From positions 19,630 through 83,629 of the forward strand of contig CADEDA010000013.1 in assembly GCA_902825965.1 (NCBI GenBank): a DNA stretch of 64,000 nt. The letters are read 5' to 3'. The notes under the pieces are model-generated. The model saw only the letters and a list, made by a program, of their open reading frames with translations, made no database searches and was not told where the DNA came from. Below, piece after piece: positions 26,461 through 35,444 of this stretch. A program made the position numbers and the translations under genes. The DNA is from an uncultured Gemmatimonadota bacterium. GTDB lineage: Bacteria > Gemmatimonadota > Gemmatimonadetes > Gemmatimonadales > Gemmatimonadaceae. Each line of letters begins with the position of its first letter. Position 1 is the first letter of the stretch.

Positions 26461-27237
26461 TCAGCCGTCGCGCTCGTCCCCGTCACGGTCGTCGTCCTTG
26501 AACACCTTCACCGAGTTCTGGATGTTGTTCTCGACCGCACTCTTGTTCGCGCCGCCGCTGCCTGCGCTCGCCGGATTGATGAGGGCGCCCGTGAGCCCCT
26601 GGCGGAACCACACCGCGAGATCGATGCGCACCGTGAGGTCGGCCTGGCCCGTCTCGCCGACCTCCAGCGCCGGCTGCAGCGCCTCCTCGGCGTGGAAGTT
26701 GACGTCCGAGACGAAGGTGAACGGCGTGCCGTTATAGAAGCCCGTGACGCGGATGCTCTCCCCGTCGGGCCAGCTGGGATTCGCGGCGAGGAAGGCGAGG
26801 TCACCCGGATCGTCGCTGACCTTGTGCACCTTCATGCGCAGCGACGAGTAGGTGCCGGCCGGCACCTCGACCGAGATGGCCTGCGATACACCGGAGGCGA
26901 GCGGCAACGTCACGAGCCGGGCGTTGGTGCTGAAGTATTCGCAGTCGTCGCTCGACGCCGAGGAATCGCAGTTCACCACGCCCGCGCGGCGCAGTTCGAT
27001 CTCGCGCGCCACCACCTCGGCGCGCGTGATGATCAGCGTGTTGGTGCCGTCGGAGACCACCAGCGAGTCGCCGACCGCGTTGGGCGTCGGCGCCGCGCGG
27101 AAGCCTGCGGCGACACCGGCCGGGCGCGTGCCCGCGAACGAGAGACTGACGTTGCGCGCGCCGGGCGCGGTGGAGCTGTCGCAGGCCGCCGTCGTGGCGA
27201 TGGCGAAGACAGCGATGAATGTCCGCGTGTTGAACAT
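26461..27237 (-). CDS. DUF4382-like exported lipoprotein
   Basis: 258 aa. The signal sequence MFNTRTFIAVFAIATTAAC has a weak lipobox (TAAC) and is followed by a short Ser/Thr linker and a beta-rich domain. The segment ISVEVPAGTYSSLRMKVHKV resembles DUF4382-type domains. The C-terminus is acidic (KVFKDDDRDGDERDG). A perfect AGGAGG Shine-Dalgarno sits 6 nt before ATG 27237, which fixes the start. Function unknown; probably periplasmic or outer-membrane-associated. An 11-nt direct repeat (GCTTGGGTC units) lies at about 27296-27318, upstream of the gene. Confidence 0.75.
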   Translation of the reverse strand: MFNTRTFIAVFAIATTAACDSSTAPGARNVSLSFAGTRPAGVAAGFRAAPTPNAVGDSLVVSDGTNTLIITRAEVVAREIELRRAGVVNCDSSASSDDCEYFSTNARLVTLPLASGVSQAISVEVPAGTYSSLRMKVHKVSDDPGDLAFLAANPSWPDGESIRVTGFYNGTPFTFVSDVNFHAEEALQPALEVGETGQADLTVRIDLAVWFRQGLTGALINPASAGSGGANKSAVENNIQNSVKVFKDDDRDGDERDG

Positions 27238-27532
27238 GAACAACCTCCTGATGTGCGTCGCCGAACCCTTGCGGCGACGTGAGTGGAATGCCTTGCTTGG
27301 GTCTTGCTTGGGTCCCGCTTGCCTTCGCTAAGTGCAAGGGGCGCTCCGGGGTTGGAGGTGGTGCCACAACACCGGCTAACTCATTCTTCTGATTGATCTT
27401 GCAGCGTCGTTCACACCATCTGATGGCTCCGCGAACTGCATCGCGTCGGTAGTGGGCTATAACGATTCGTTATAGCAGGTCCGCGTCGGCGGCCGACCGA
27501 AACCCACCCCGGTCCGCACGCGTAGCCGGGGC
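27238..27532. other. Divergent intergenic region
   Basis: About 295 nt between the lipoprotein and the CocE-type hydrolase. It is lower in GC than its flanks and holds the AGGAGG site of the minus-strand gene, an 11-nt tandem repeat near 27296-27318 and a perfect 19-nt palindrome at 27457-27475. No small gene is evident. Confidence 0.6.
27457..27475. promoter_or_regulatory. Perfect 19-nt palindrome, probable operator
   Basis: CTATAACGA-T-TCGTTATAG: nine-base arms around a single central T in an otherwise GC-rich region, 57 nt before the ATG of the CocE-type hydrolase. Size and symmetry fit a homodimeric helix-turn-helix repressor site. No regulator gene is adjacent, so the binding protein is unknown. 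Confidence 0.6.
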
Positions 27533-29755
27533 ATGCATCTCAAGCTCTCACCCAATCGCATGGCGCGGCTCCTGATCGTCGCCCTCGCCTGCCCCGCGGC
27601 GGTTCAGTCGCAGGAGCTGCGGTTCCCCACGGCCGCCGACGCGGCGACGCTACGCGCCACGATGCCCGCGCTCGCCCGCAGCGCCTTGGCTCGCTACCGC
27701 GGTCCCGACCGCGGTCCCGACCGCGACACGCAGCTCAACACGACGTTCCGCCTCCAGATGGTCGCCGGCGAACACGCGGCCGCGTTGGCCACGCTCGCCG
27801 AGTTGCGCACGTTGCGCGCCGAGCGCGACCCGCGCTTCGCACGCAGCGAGTACACGCAGTACGAGACCTTCGCCCGCGCCTCACTCCGCCAGCCGGCCAC
27901 CGATTCGGCGGCATTCGGCGCCGCGCTGCGCGAGGTGTACCTCGCGCTTGAAGACGCGATGGACGACGCCCCGGCCCTTCGGGCGGCGCAGTCGGTGGTC
28001 GGATTCGACCTCGAGTCCTCGTCGGCGCAGCTGGCACGTGCCATCGCTGCGACGCGCGACACCGCGCGACAGACCGTCGACGAGGCCGTGCGCCTCGCCC
28101 GCATGTACCACACCGACCTCGTCTACCGCGCACTGATCCCGGCCCTGCCGGCGGCCCTGCGCGAGGCGGAATCCCGGCGCTTCGCGATCACCGAGTCAGC
28201 ACGCGTCCCGCTCCGCGACGGCAACGTGCTCAGTGCGGTGGTCGTCCGGCCGCGTCGACTCACCGGCCGGCTGCCGACCGTGCTCGAGTTCACCATCTAC
28301 GCCAACAGCGTCAACCGATGGACGGCGCTCGAGGCCGCGTCTCAGGGGTTCGTGGGTGTGGTGGCGACCACGCGCGGCAAACGGGAGAGCGCGGGGCCCA
28401 TCCTCCCGTTCGAGCCCGATGCGGCCGATGCCTACGATCTCCTCGACTGGATCGCCAAGCAGCCGTGGAGCGACGGCGCCGTGGGGATGTTCGGCGGCAG
28501 CTACTCCGGCTTCACGCAGTGGGCGGCGGCGAAGACCCGGCATCCGGCACTGCGCACCATCGTACCGACTGCGGCCGTGGTCCCCGGCATCGACTTCCCG
28601 CGCGAGAACGGGATCGGCCTCTCGTTCCAGTACGCCTGGTCGCGCTACGTCGGCACCAACACCCTGCTCGACGAGGCCGGCTACGCCGATGCCGCACGCT
28701 GGGCACGCATCGACAGCACCTACTTCGCGCGCGGGATCGCCTACCGCGATCTCGATCTCATCGAGGGCACACCGAACCCGCTCTGGCGTCGCTGGCTCTC
28801 GCATCCCACGTACGATGCGTATTGGCAGGCGATGATCCCCACGGCCGCGGAGTTCGCGCAGATCGACATCCCCGTCCTCAGCATCACCGGTTACTTCGAC
28901 GGGGCGCAGCTCGGAGCGCTGCACTACCACCGTGCGCACCTGGCCAACCGCCCGGGCGCCGAGCACACACTGTTGATCGGCCCCTGGGATCACTTCGGCG
29001 CGCAGCGTCGGCCGAGTGCCGTGCTGCAGGGGCTGCGGATCGACCCGGTGGCGAACGTGGATGTGATCGGCGTGGTCTACGAGTGGATGGCGCATGTGCT
29101 GCGCGGCGCACCGCGGCCCGTACTGCTCGCGGACCGGGTCAACTTCCAGGTGCACGGCACCGACACCTGGAAGCACGTGCCGACGCTCTCGACGATGAGC
29201 AGCGACACGCTCACGATCGCGCTGTCCGGCGAGCTCGTGGTCGACTTGGCCGACCGCACACTGGAGAGCAGCACGTTCATCTCGCCAGGGCCGGATTCGA
29301 CACTGGACCGGACGCATGCACTGGTGTTCGAGGGCGAGCCGCTCGCCGCGCCGGTGACGGTCAGCGGCGCGATCGCCGGCCAGCTGGCGATTCAGGCCAC
29401 CGTGCGTGACGTCGATCTCGCCGTGGAGCTGTACGAGCGAGACGCAGCGGGCCAATACTGGCAGCTGTCGTACGCACTTTTCCGGGCCAGTCTCGCGCGC
29501 GATCCGTCGCGGCGGGAGTTGCTGGTGCCGGGCGCAACCACGCTGCTCCCGATCAATGGGTCGCGAGTGACGAGCCGGGTGCTGCCCGCGGGGAGTCGGG
29601 TGGTCGCGGTGGTGCGGGTGAACAAGAACAGGGATAGTGAGGTGAACTACGGGGGCGGGAGGGACGTGAGCTACGAAACGCTCGCGGACGCACGCGGAAA
29701 AGTCAGACTTCGAGTCCTGAACACGAGCCAGCTGCGCGTACCGACGCTGCGCTGA
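27533..29755 (+). CDS. CocE/NonD family exported serine hydrolase (peptidase S15-like)
   Basis: 740 aa with a signal peptide (MARLLIVALACPAAVQS, if read from the inner ATG at 27560). A helical N-terminal region of about 200 residues precedes an alpha/beta-hydrolase domain with nucleophile GGSYSG (Ser about 324), a probable acidic residue in GYFDGAQ (about 456) and His in GPWDHFGAQ (about 487). A C-terminal jelly-roll typical of X-Pro dipeptidyl-peptidase/CocE proteins follows (about 540-735). The family hydrolyses peptides or esters, and the substrate is unknown. The extra helical N-terminus is larger than in classic CocE. A 12-nt tandem repeat encodes RGPDRGPDRD near residue 57. A palindromic operator lies upstream. 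Confidence 0.87.
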   Translation: MHLKLSPNRMARLLIVALACPAAVQSQELRFPTAADAATLRATMPALARSALARYRGPDRGPDRDTQLNTTFRLQMVAGEHAAALATLAELRTLRAERDPRFARSEYTQYETFARASLRQPATDSAAFGAALREVYLALEDAMDDAPALRAAQSVVGFDLESSSAQLARAIAATRDTARQTVDEAVRLARMYHTDLVYRALIPALPAALREAESRRFAITESARVPLRDGNVLSAVVVRPRRLTGRLPTVLEFTIYANSVNRWTALEAASQGFVGVVATTRGKRESAGPILPFEPDAADAYDLLDWIAKQPWSDGAVGMFGGSYSGFTQWAAAKTRHPALRTIVPTAAVVPGIDFPRENGIGLSFQYAWSRYVGTNTLLDEAGYADAARWARIDSTYFARGIAYRDLDLIEGTPNPLWRRWLSHPTYDAYWQAMIPTAAEFAQIDIPVLSITGYFDGAQLGALHYHRAHLANRPGAEHTLLIGPWDHFGAQRRPSAVLQGLRIDPVANVDVIGVVYEWMAHVLRGAPRPVLLADRVNFQVHGTDTWKHVPTLSTMSSDTLTIALSGELVVDLADRTLESSTFISPGPDSTLDRTHALVFEGEPLAAPVTVSGAIAGQLAIQATVRDVDLAVELYERDAAGQYWQLSYALFRASLARDPSRRELLVPGATTLLPINGSRVTSRVLPAGSRVVAVVRVNKNRDSEVNYGGGRDVSYETLADARGKVRLRVLNTSQLRVPTLR

Positions 29756-29777
29756 CCACAGAGGATCCACCACCGCG

Positions 29778-30566
29778 CTACCCGCGCTCCACTCCCACCA
29801 AGCGCGTGATCGCCCGCATCCCCTCATCCCCCACATCCAGCGACCACTCGTTCACGTACAGCTGGATGTGCTGCCGGCACACCTCCTCGCTCATCTCCTG
29901 CGCGTTCGCCCGCACATAGGCCGCACTCGCCGCCGGGTGCGTGAACGCGTACGCCACTGACTCGCGGATCCCCCGCTCCATCGCGCGCATCGTCGTGGCA
30001 TCCAGGTCGGCGCGCGCACAGATGCCCGCCAGCGGCACCGGCAGTGCGGTCTCGCCCTCCCACCACTCCCCGAGGTCCTGCGCCTTGTGCAGGCCGTGCT
30101 CACGGTACGTGAACCGACTCTCGTGGATGATCAGCCCCGCCTCCACCTCGCCCTGCTCCACCGCGCGTAGGATCCGGTCGTAGCGCATCTCCACCGGCTC
30201 GGCGATCTCCGGCGCGGCCAGGCGCAGCAGTCGATACGCGGTCGTCTCCTTCCCCGGGATCGCCACGCGCCCACGCACGGCCTCGGCCAGGGTCATCGGC
30301 CTGCGCGTGACCACCAGCGGCCCCACGCCGTGCCCCAGCGCCGCTCCGCTGCGCAGCATGGTGTAGCGCGCACCCACGCCGGCGAACGCGCCCACGCTCA
30401 GCTTGGTGAAATCGAACTCGCCCTCGTGCGCGCGGCGGTTGAGCTCCTCGATGTCCAGCAGCACCGGCCGCACCGCGAACGGCAGTGCCACCAGGCCGTG
30501 CGTCAGTGCATGGAACGCGAAGGTGTCGTTCGGGCAGGGCGAGTAGCCGAAGGTCAGCGTACGCAC
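29778..30566 (-). CDS. mqnD: 1,4-dihydroxy-6-naphthoate synthase
   Basis: 262 aa, the full family length. It converts cyclic dehypoxanthinyl futalosine to 1,4-dihydroxy-6-naphthoate in the futalosine route to menaquinone. Diagnostic N-terminus LTFGYSPCPNDTFAFHAL, central GPLVVTRRPMTLAEAV, RYDRILRAVEQGEVEAGLII and HESRFTYREHGL; the substrate-binding fold is of the periplasmic-binding-protein type. The start GTG 30566 overlaps mqnB by 13 nt. The upstream 277 nt of the gene (30302-30578) are identical to the decayed copy at 24313-24589. Confidence 0.95.
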   Translation of the reverse strand: MRTLTFGYSPCPNDTFAFHALTHGLVALPFAVRPVLLDIEELNRRAHEGEFDFTKLSVGAFAGVGARYTMLRSGAALGHGVGPLVVTRRPMTLAEAVRGRVAIPGKETTAYRLLRLAAPEIAEPVEMRYDRILRAVEQGEVEAGLIIHESRFTYREHGLHKAQDLGEWWEGETALPVPLAGICARADLDATTMRAMERGIRESVAYAFTHPAASAAYVRANAQEMSEEVCRQHIQLYVNEWSLDVGDEGMRAITRLVGVERG

Positions 30567-31150
30567 GCGGCGATCTCCACGAGCACCCGTGGCGTCACAC
30601 CGGTGATCGCGGCGAATGCCGCGTCGAAGTGCCAGCGCGCACGGTCGGACTCTTCCACGTCGTTGGAGATCGCCCGCAGCTCGACCGCCGGCACGCCGGC
30701 GAGCTGCGCTGCGCGCAGCACGGCGAACCCCTCCATCGCCTCCACGTCGCAGCCCAGCGCGCCCCCGACGCCGCCGGCCACGCCGCCTCCCACCTGCGCC
30801 GAGGTCGCGATCGGCAGCACCGGGGCGGCGGGCAACGCGCGGCGTGCCGCCGCCAGCAGCTCCGCATCGGGGTGGACCTCCGTCGCTGCCAGGTCACTCA
30901 AGAGACGCAAGTCCCCGTACCGCGCCACCGATCCGATCACAAGGCTTCCTGGCGCGAGGCCAGCCGCCCGACGCGCACCAGCGATGCCCACGTGGAGCAC
31001 GGCCTTCGGTCGGTGATGGACGATCGCGGCCGCCGTCCGCGCCGCCGCTTCCACAGGTCCCACGCCACATAGCAACGTGGCGCAGGGGAGGTCGGCGGCG
31101 AGCTCCCGTGCCGTGGCGGCGACGACGAGGATGGGGAGACCGTCTGGCAT
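30554..31150 (-). CDS. mqnB: Futalosine hydrolase
   Basis: 198 aa, a member of the nucleoside phosphorylase/MTAN-like fold. It releases hypoxanthine from futalosine in menaquinone synthesis. Motifs: LPILVVAATARELAADLPCA, LLCGVGPVEAAARTA, VLHVGIAGARR, LVIGSVARYGDL, CDVEAMEGFAVLRAAQLAGV and LRAISNDVEESDR, with the catalytic Asp of the SNDVEE region. It is coupled to mqnD by a 13-nt overlap. The 5' flank contains degenerate 12-nt tandem repeats (31165-31236). Confidence 0.93.
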   Translation of the reverse strand: MPDGLPILVVAATARELAADLPCATLLCGVGPVEAAARTAAAIVHHRPKAVLHVGIAGARRAAGLAPGSLVIGSVARYGDLRLLSDLAATEVHPDAELLAAARRALPAAPVLPIATSAQVGGGVAGGVGGALGCDVEAMEGFAVLRAAQLAGVPAVELRAISNDVEESDRARWHFDAAFAAITGVTPRVLVEIAACVR

Positions 31151-31164
31151 CGCTGGGAATCTAA

Positions 31165-31236
31165 CCGTGACGTGCCCGCTGACGTGCCCAGTGTCGTGTC
31201 CTGAGAAGTGCCCGGGGACGTGCCTCGTGACGCCAC
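31165..31236. repeat. Degenerate 12-nt tandem repeats in divergent promoter region
   Basis: Six consecutive 12-mers of type NNNNGACGTGCC fill most of the 145-nt gap between mqnB (minus) and a lipoprotein gene (plus). Copies 1, 2 and 5 are closest to consensus. They may act as regulator sites or be a slippage product. Confidence 0.7.
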
Positions 31237-31295
31237 GCGGTACCAGCAGGTATCGACACGGTAGACGCCTGAACCCATGCGAGGTCGAGGTCCCG

Positions 31296-31895
31296 ATGCG
31301 TGCACCGGTCGTAATGTTCTGTGCGGCGCTCGCCGCCTGCAGCGGTGAGGCCGTCGTCGAACCGCCGCCACAGTTGCACCCGCCGGTGAATCTGCAGTGG
31401 GCGGATGTCGGGCAGCCCTGCAGCCCCGGTGCCCCGGCCGTTCCGCTGGGCGATGCCGCTCGCGACTCGCTGCCCACGATTCCGGGCTTTGCCACGAGCG
31501 ACGACCGCATGGCTGACATCGCGCGCCGCGTCCCCGGTGGGTGGGGTGGCAACGCCCGCCTCGACGGCGTGTTCACGGTCTATCTGGTCGATACCACGGC
31601 GCGTGCCGCCGCCAGCACCGCACTCGCGGCCGAAGGGTATTCGGTCCCACCGACTGCGGTCGTGCGGCGAGGGCGCTGGGACTTCGCACAACTGCACGAC
31701 TGGTATCGCCACCTGCTCGTCGGCATCGACGGCACGGGCATCACGATGTCGGACATCCAGGAGGCAGAGAACCGCATCCACCTCTTCGTCCGGAACGAGT
31801 CGGCGCGAGCCGTGCTGGCGGCCCACCTCCGGAGCCGTGGCGCGGTCTGCAACCTGGTGGCGATCGGCGTGTCGGCTCCGGTGATCGCGAGATAG
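31296..31895 (+). CDS. Small exported lipoprotein of unknown function
   Basis: 199 aa from ATG 31296 (GAGGTCGAGGT just upstream). The very short signal MRAPVVMFCAALAAC carries a lipobox (LAAC), followed by a Pro-rich linker. The domain that follows contains GFATSDDRMADIARRVPGGW, a pattern reminiscent of inhibitor I9-like or hypothetical exported proteins. Two conserved-looking cysteines (QPCS and AVCN) could form a disulfide. No family is assigned. The frame stays open upstream to 31077 through the 12-nt repeats, but that part is not protein-like. Confidence 0.65.
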   Translation: MRAPVVMFCAALAACSGEAVVEPPPQLHPPVNLQWADVGQPCSPGAPAVPLGDAARDSLPTIPGFATSDDRMADIARRVPGGWGGNARLDGVFTVYLVDTTARAAASTALAAEGYSVPPTAVVRRGRWDFAQLHDWYRHLLVGIDGTGITMSDIQEAENRIHLFVRNESARAVLAAHLRSRGAVCNLVAIGVSAPVIAR

Positions 31896-31921
31896 CGCGG
31901 TCGCCGCGGCATGGGCCCCGC

Positions 31922-32890
31922 TCAGGGCTCGTACCCGCTCTCCGCCACGAAGCGCTCCGCCTCCTCGCGGCCGCGGAGGTCGAGCATCCGTCGCATCGCG
32001 TCGGGTGTCCCGCCCTGGCGGGCGAACCAGGCGCGCGCGATCCGGTAGCCCATCACGTATCCCAGGTCCGCCGGCCGATCGCCGGCGTTGGATCCGTTGT
32101 AGAGCCAGCCCGACACATCAGTGCCGAGCATCACCGCACGGAACTCCTGCCACAACGCGCGCTCGCGCGACTCGGCCCAGGCCTGCGCACCGGCGTTGAT
32201 GTTCTTGCCGCTCACGCGCTCACCCACGAAGTCCGCGATCCCCTCTCGGAGTGCGCGTTCGAGCAGTGTCGCCCCCGCGCCGCGCTGCTGGTAATGCACC
32301 AGTTCGTGTGCGACGATGGCCGTCACATCCTCCACCGGACGCAGCACCGCGCGGTGCCAGGCATTGAGTGGTGGCCCGAGCAGGCTGTCCGCCGTGCGGC
32401 CGTACATCTCGGCGCCGATGAGCAGGCCCGACGCCGAGGTCGTACCACCGGTGCTCAATCGCCCCACGACGAAGTACACATCGGGGAACACCGCGTCCGG
32501 CACCTCGGCGTGAAGGCGCCGCAGCACCGTGCGGAGTGCGGGCTCCATCGATGCGATGCGGGCCATGCTCTCGCGCGTCGAGGCATAGTAGGGCGCGGCG
32601 AGGTCCACCGTGCGCGCGAAGCCCGCACGGTCGCTCAGCCGCAGCCGACCGAAGTCCGCGAGGCCGCGGCTGCCACGAGCGAAGTACAGGGAGTCGAGGG
32701 CGTGTGCGGCGCCCAAGGTCCCACGCTGATCGAACGCCTCCCAGAACCGAGGGATGTCCTCCGTGATGAAGCGGGCGCGTTCGGGGTCGCGGTTCTGCGC
32801 GGCGAGTGTTGCGACGGGGATCGGCAACGCCGTGAGCGGCGCCGCGGCGAGCAGCAGCGCGAGGGTGAGTGGGCGGCGGCGGTTCGGCAT
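31922..32890 (-). CDS. Exported HExxH zinc metallopeptidase-like protein
   Basis: 322 aa. A signal peptide (LTLALLLAAAPLTALPIPVATLAA, cut before QNRD) precedes a helical region and the zinc motif AHELVHYQQ (about residues 191-199) with a downstream EGIADFVGE that could supply the third ligand. This arrangement matches DUF2268/GldB-like putative Zn proteases. It probably acts in the periplasm; the substrate is unknown. ATG 32890 is preferred over the upstream start at 32920. Confidence 0.78.
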   Translation of the reverse strand: MPNRRRPLTLALLLAAAPLTALPIPVATLAAQNRDPERARFITEDIPRFWEAFDQRGTLGAAHALDSLYFARGSRGLADFGRLRLSDRAGFARTVDLAAPYYASTRESMARIASMEPALRTVLRRLHAEVPDAVFPDVYFVVGRLSTGGTTSASGLLIGAEMYGRTADSLLGPPLNAWHRAVLRPVEDVTAIVAHELVHYQQRGAGATLLERALREGIADFVGERVSGKNINAGAQAWAESRERALWQEFRAVMLGTDVSGWLYNGSNAGDRPADLGYVMGYRIARAWFARQGGTPDAMRRMLDLRGREEAERFVAESGYEP

Positions 32891-32962
32891 CACCCACTCA
32901 GACAGACAGCCAGCGGGCAAGGGTTTGCGCCAGGCGGTCCCGCCCTATGCGCTCGCGCCACC

Positions 32963-34009
32963 CTACCGCGACAGCAGCTGCGTCCCCAGCCACCGGGCCA
33001 ACTCGCCCTGCTCGACGATCGACCACGAATGCGGATGGCGCAGTCCGTTCGCACGGTAGCCCCGGCCGGTGGTCACGACGAGCTCGGCGCGGGTGTTGCC
33101 GAGCAGCTTCAGGTGCCGGATGAGCGACGCGGCATCGCTCGCGTTCATGCCGTAGTAGTCGAGGCCGCGTTGCTCCATCCACCACTGGATGTCGGGCTCC
33201 GTGTACGCCCGGACCGCCACGCCGGCGAGCGACCGCGCGTTGCCACCGCCGCGGGCCTTGGCGGCGAGCGGGGACGATTCCAGGTATCGGCTCGCAGCGG
33301 GACTCGGTTGCGCGCCGAGCCGCGCCTCCAATGCCGCCAGGATGCGCTGGGCCTCCTCGACATTGGCGCCGGGTGGCCGATGCTCGACCACCATGCTCGC
33401 GTTCTCCCACAGGCGGAACCAGTCCAGCGGGGCGTCGACCGCGAACACCGCGCGCACCGCATGCGGCATCGTGCAGCGTCCGGCAGCACAGCGCTCGGCG
33501 AACAACACGGCGTCGGTGCCACCGGCCGAGAAGCCGCCGATCGCGAGGGGAAGCGCGTCGGCACTCAGCTTGCCGACCGTCTCGCGGACCGTGGCCTCGA
33601 GTTGCTGCAGGTGTGTGTCGTCGCCGAAGAGGACACCTGCGGGTGGGGCGACGAGCACCAGTGCGATGCCGCGCGCGGCGAGCGAATCCGCGAGGACCGA
33701 GCGATGCGCAGCCGTGCCGCCCGCCTCACTGAACTCGCTGAAGGCGCCACCGAACCCGGGCATGAGCACCAGCACGGCCCGCGGCGCGGGGACGCGGTTG
33801 GCGATCTCGTAGCTCCATCCACTGGCGGCCCGCGCGGCGGGCGGCGCGCCTTGGGCGGGGAGAGCGGCGGCGAGGACCACGACACTCGCACCCAGTGCCC
33901 AGCGCGCGACCGCGCGGAAGAGAAGTGGCCCCGGTTCCTCGGACAGCAGGCTCTGGACACAGGCGGGCTCCCTCAGCAAACTATCGCTCACTTCCATAGG
34001 AGCCCTCAT
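32963..34009 (-). CDS. Exported alpha/beta-hydrolase fold protein
   Basis: 348 aa (ATG 34009; ATG 33997 has a better-spaced AGGG site and is equally plausible). An N-terminal hydrophobic segment (ARWALGASVVVLAAALPAQG) should export or anchor it. Hydrolase features are an oxyanion-type LMPGFGGAFSEF, nucleophile elbow GGFSAGG and a late RHPHSWSIV motif with the probable catalytic His. It resembles poly(3-hydroxybutyrate) depolymerase or esterase-like proteins in general; I cannot assign a substrate. It lies 72 nt upstream of the metallopeptidase gene on the same strand. Confidence 0.78.
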   Translation of the reverse strand: MRAPMEVSDSLLREPACVQSLLSEEPGPLLFRAVARWALGASVVVLAAALPAQGAPPAARAASGWSYEIANRVPAPRAVLVLMPGFGGAFSEFSEAGGTAAHRSVLADSLAARGIALVLVAPPAGVLFGDDTHLQQLEATVRETVGKLSADALPLAIGGFSAGGTDAVLFAERCAAGRCTMPHAVRAVFAVDAPLDWFRLWENASMVVEHRPPGANVEEAQRILAALEARLGAQPSPAASRYLESSPLAAKARGGGNARSLAGVAVRAYTEPDIQWWMEQRGLDYYGMNASDAASLIRHLKLLGNTRAELVVTTGRGYRANGLRHPHSWSIVEQGELARWLGTQLLSR

Positions 34010-34083
34010 GCGCCGTCGTCCCCGTCGAAATCACTCCCCTGCCTTCAACGCCCAGAGCGCGTCTCATAACTTCGTGCGACAAG

Positions 34084-34130
34084 ACTAACACACGAGGTTA
34101 CGGCCGACATGCAGGAAGCCGAAGTGATTC
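34084..34130 (-). mobile_element. Small IS5-type transposase 3' remnant
   Basis: On the minus strand this stretch encodes FGFLHVGRNLVC-stop, which aligns with the C-terminus of the larger transposase remnant near 36845 (LGFLHVDSELVC). At DNA level about three quarters of 36 positions match around the shared GCAGGAAGCCGA block. It marks the left side of the lower-GC island. Confidence 0.55.
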
Positions 34131-34214
34131 GGCCCAGAAGTCGCTGATCCTCTTCATGCGGAAGAGTTCCTAAAAGGTATCGCTTCTGTTCAATGGTGCG
34201 GACTTCACGCAGAG

Positions 34215-35444
34215 CTAGCGCGTGAGTGAGACTAATGCGGTTCGAAGTGGTCGCTGCGCTTCCCCCTCTACGCGAACGAGTAGAGCCGCGACAACGGTAC
34301 CACTCGTATCCGTGTCAAGTGCGTGATCGATCACGGATACGGTGATTGGGAGTTCGCGAACGTCGCTCCAAGACTTGTGCCAAGTACTTGAAAAGAGCGA
34401 CGTCCGACCAGGCGAGCTGGATGCTCGAAACGCGACTACCAGCCTGTCACAGCGATCTACGACTGCCTCAAGACCGCGGGCGTCCGAGGGAATCGACCTC
34501 GCAGATACCGCGCTCCAGGAAACTCCATCATTCAGCGAAATCAAGTGTCGCAACTCCCTGGCGACAGCCGTCTGCTGGATCCAAACCAGATGTAGTCGAC
34601 CCCGATCATCGAATCGCAGGCGCAGGTTGGACGCAGGCAACATACCTGACCTGCTAAGTAGCCTCGGCGCCGAGTCGGAGTCAATCGAGAAGTAGACGCT
34701 ATTGCGGTCCGAACTGTCGGGCGTAGCGCTGAGAAATGCCGCTGTCAGCACCCCGGGCTTAGATGCCAGGCTCACCGACACAGCTGAGAGTGGAACTTCG
34801 CGCTGTGCAACAACCCACCCATTCCTGCCAAGAGTAGCGCGATAGAGCCCTTGCTTGCCAAGTACATCGAATGAGAGATTCACACCGTCGCGAATTATCC
34901 GATCGACGCTCTCTTTTGCCAAGAAGAGATCATCGCTGATCAGCTTCTGCGCTGGCGACCAACCACTGAGAGAGTCATAGTGGGATGCCCACAAACTCGT
35001 CGGCGCAACTAGAGGGAACGGCGTCGTCGCGCCATTGCTGACGTCGGTTTCTGCCCAAATCAGATGTAGGCGATCATCGTCGTCGAAGACCGCGCGTGGG
35101 TGGATGACATGAGACAAACGCTTCGGACCTGGAATGCTGCCGCCAGAAACGGGGAGCAGAGACGCCTCCACCGGCGACTCCATTCCAGCGCTGACGCCAA
35201 ACCAGTTCGCTCCAACCACCATTGATGCTTGACCCAACGACGCAAACCCCACGTCGTAAGTGGTTGAAGTCGCCGATGCCGCGAGATAGACGGGCACGTC
35301 GTCTACCTCGCGGCACTCCTCGAGCGATCGGACCGAGAGATCAGGGTGCACGCAAAAAGCGAAGCTGAAGAGCAGCAAGCAACCCGCTCGAGCCACCGGT
35401 CGAAGCGTCGGCCTCGTGAAGAGTAGCCATGCTCCTCTGTTCAA
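34215..35444 (-). CDS. Exported beta-propeller-like protein in the island
   Basis: 409-aa exported protein that I do not recognise by name. A hydrophobic N-terminal segment (GCLLLFSFAFCVHPD) suggests export. The body shows repeated sialidase/BNR-like strands (DDDRLHLIWAETDVSNG, FDDRGRLHLVWIQQTAVA, LISLNDGVSWSAV), which predicts a six-bladed-propeller-like fold. GC is visibly lower than in the flanking genes. TTG 35444 overlaps the upstream gene's stop by 4 nt (TTGA), so the two form a pair. No catalytic residues are evident. Confidence 0.7.
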   Translation of the reverse strand: MNRGAWLLFTRPTLRPVARAGCLLLFSFAFCVHPDLSVRSLEECREVDDVPVYLAASATSTTYDVGFASLGQASMVVGANWFGVSAGMESPVEASLLPVSGGSIPGPKRLSHVIHPRAVFDDDDRLHLIWAETDVSNGATTPFPLVAPTSLWASHYDSLSGWSPAQKLISDDLFLAKESVDRIIRDGVNLSFDVLGKQGLYRATLGRNGWVVAQREVPLSAVSVSLASKPGVLTAAFLSATPDSSDRNSVYFSIDSDSAPRLLSRSGMLPASNLRLRFDDRGRLHLVWIQQTAVARELRHLISLNDGVSWSAVSARSIPSDARGLEAVVDRCDRLVVAFRASSSPGRTSLFSSTWHKSWSDVRELPITVSVIDHALDTDTSGTVVAALLVRVEGEAQRPLRTALVSLTR

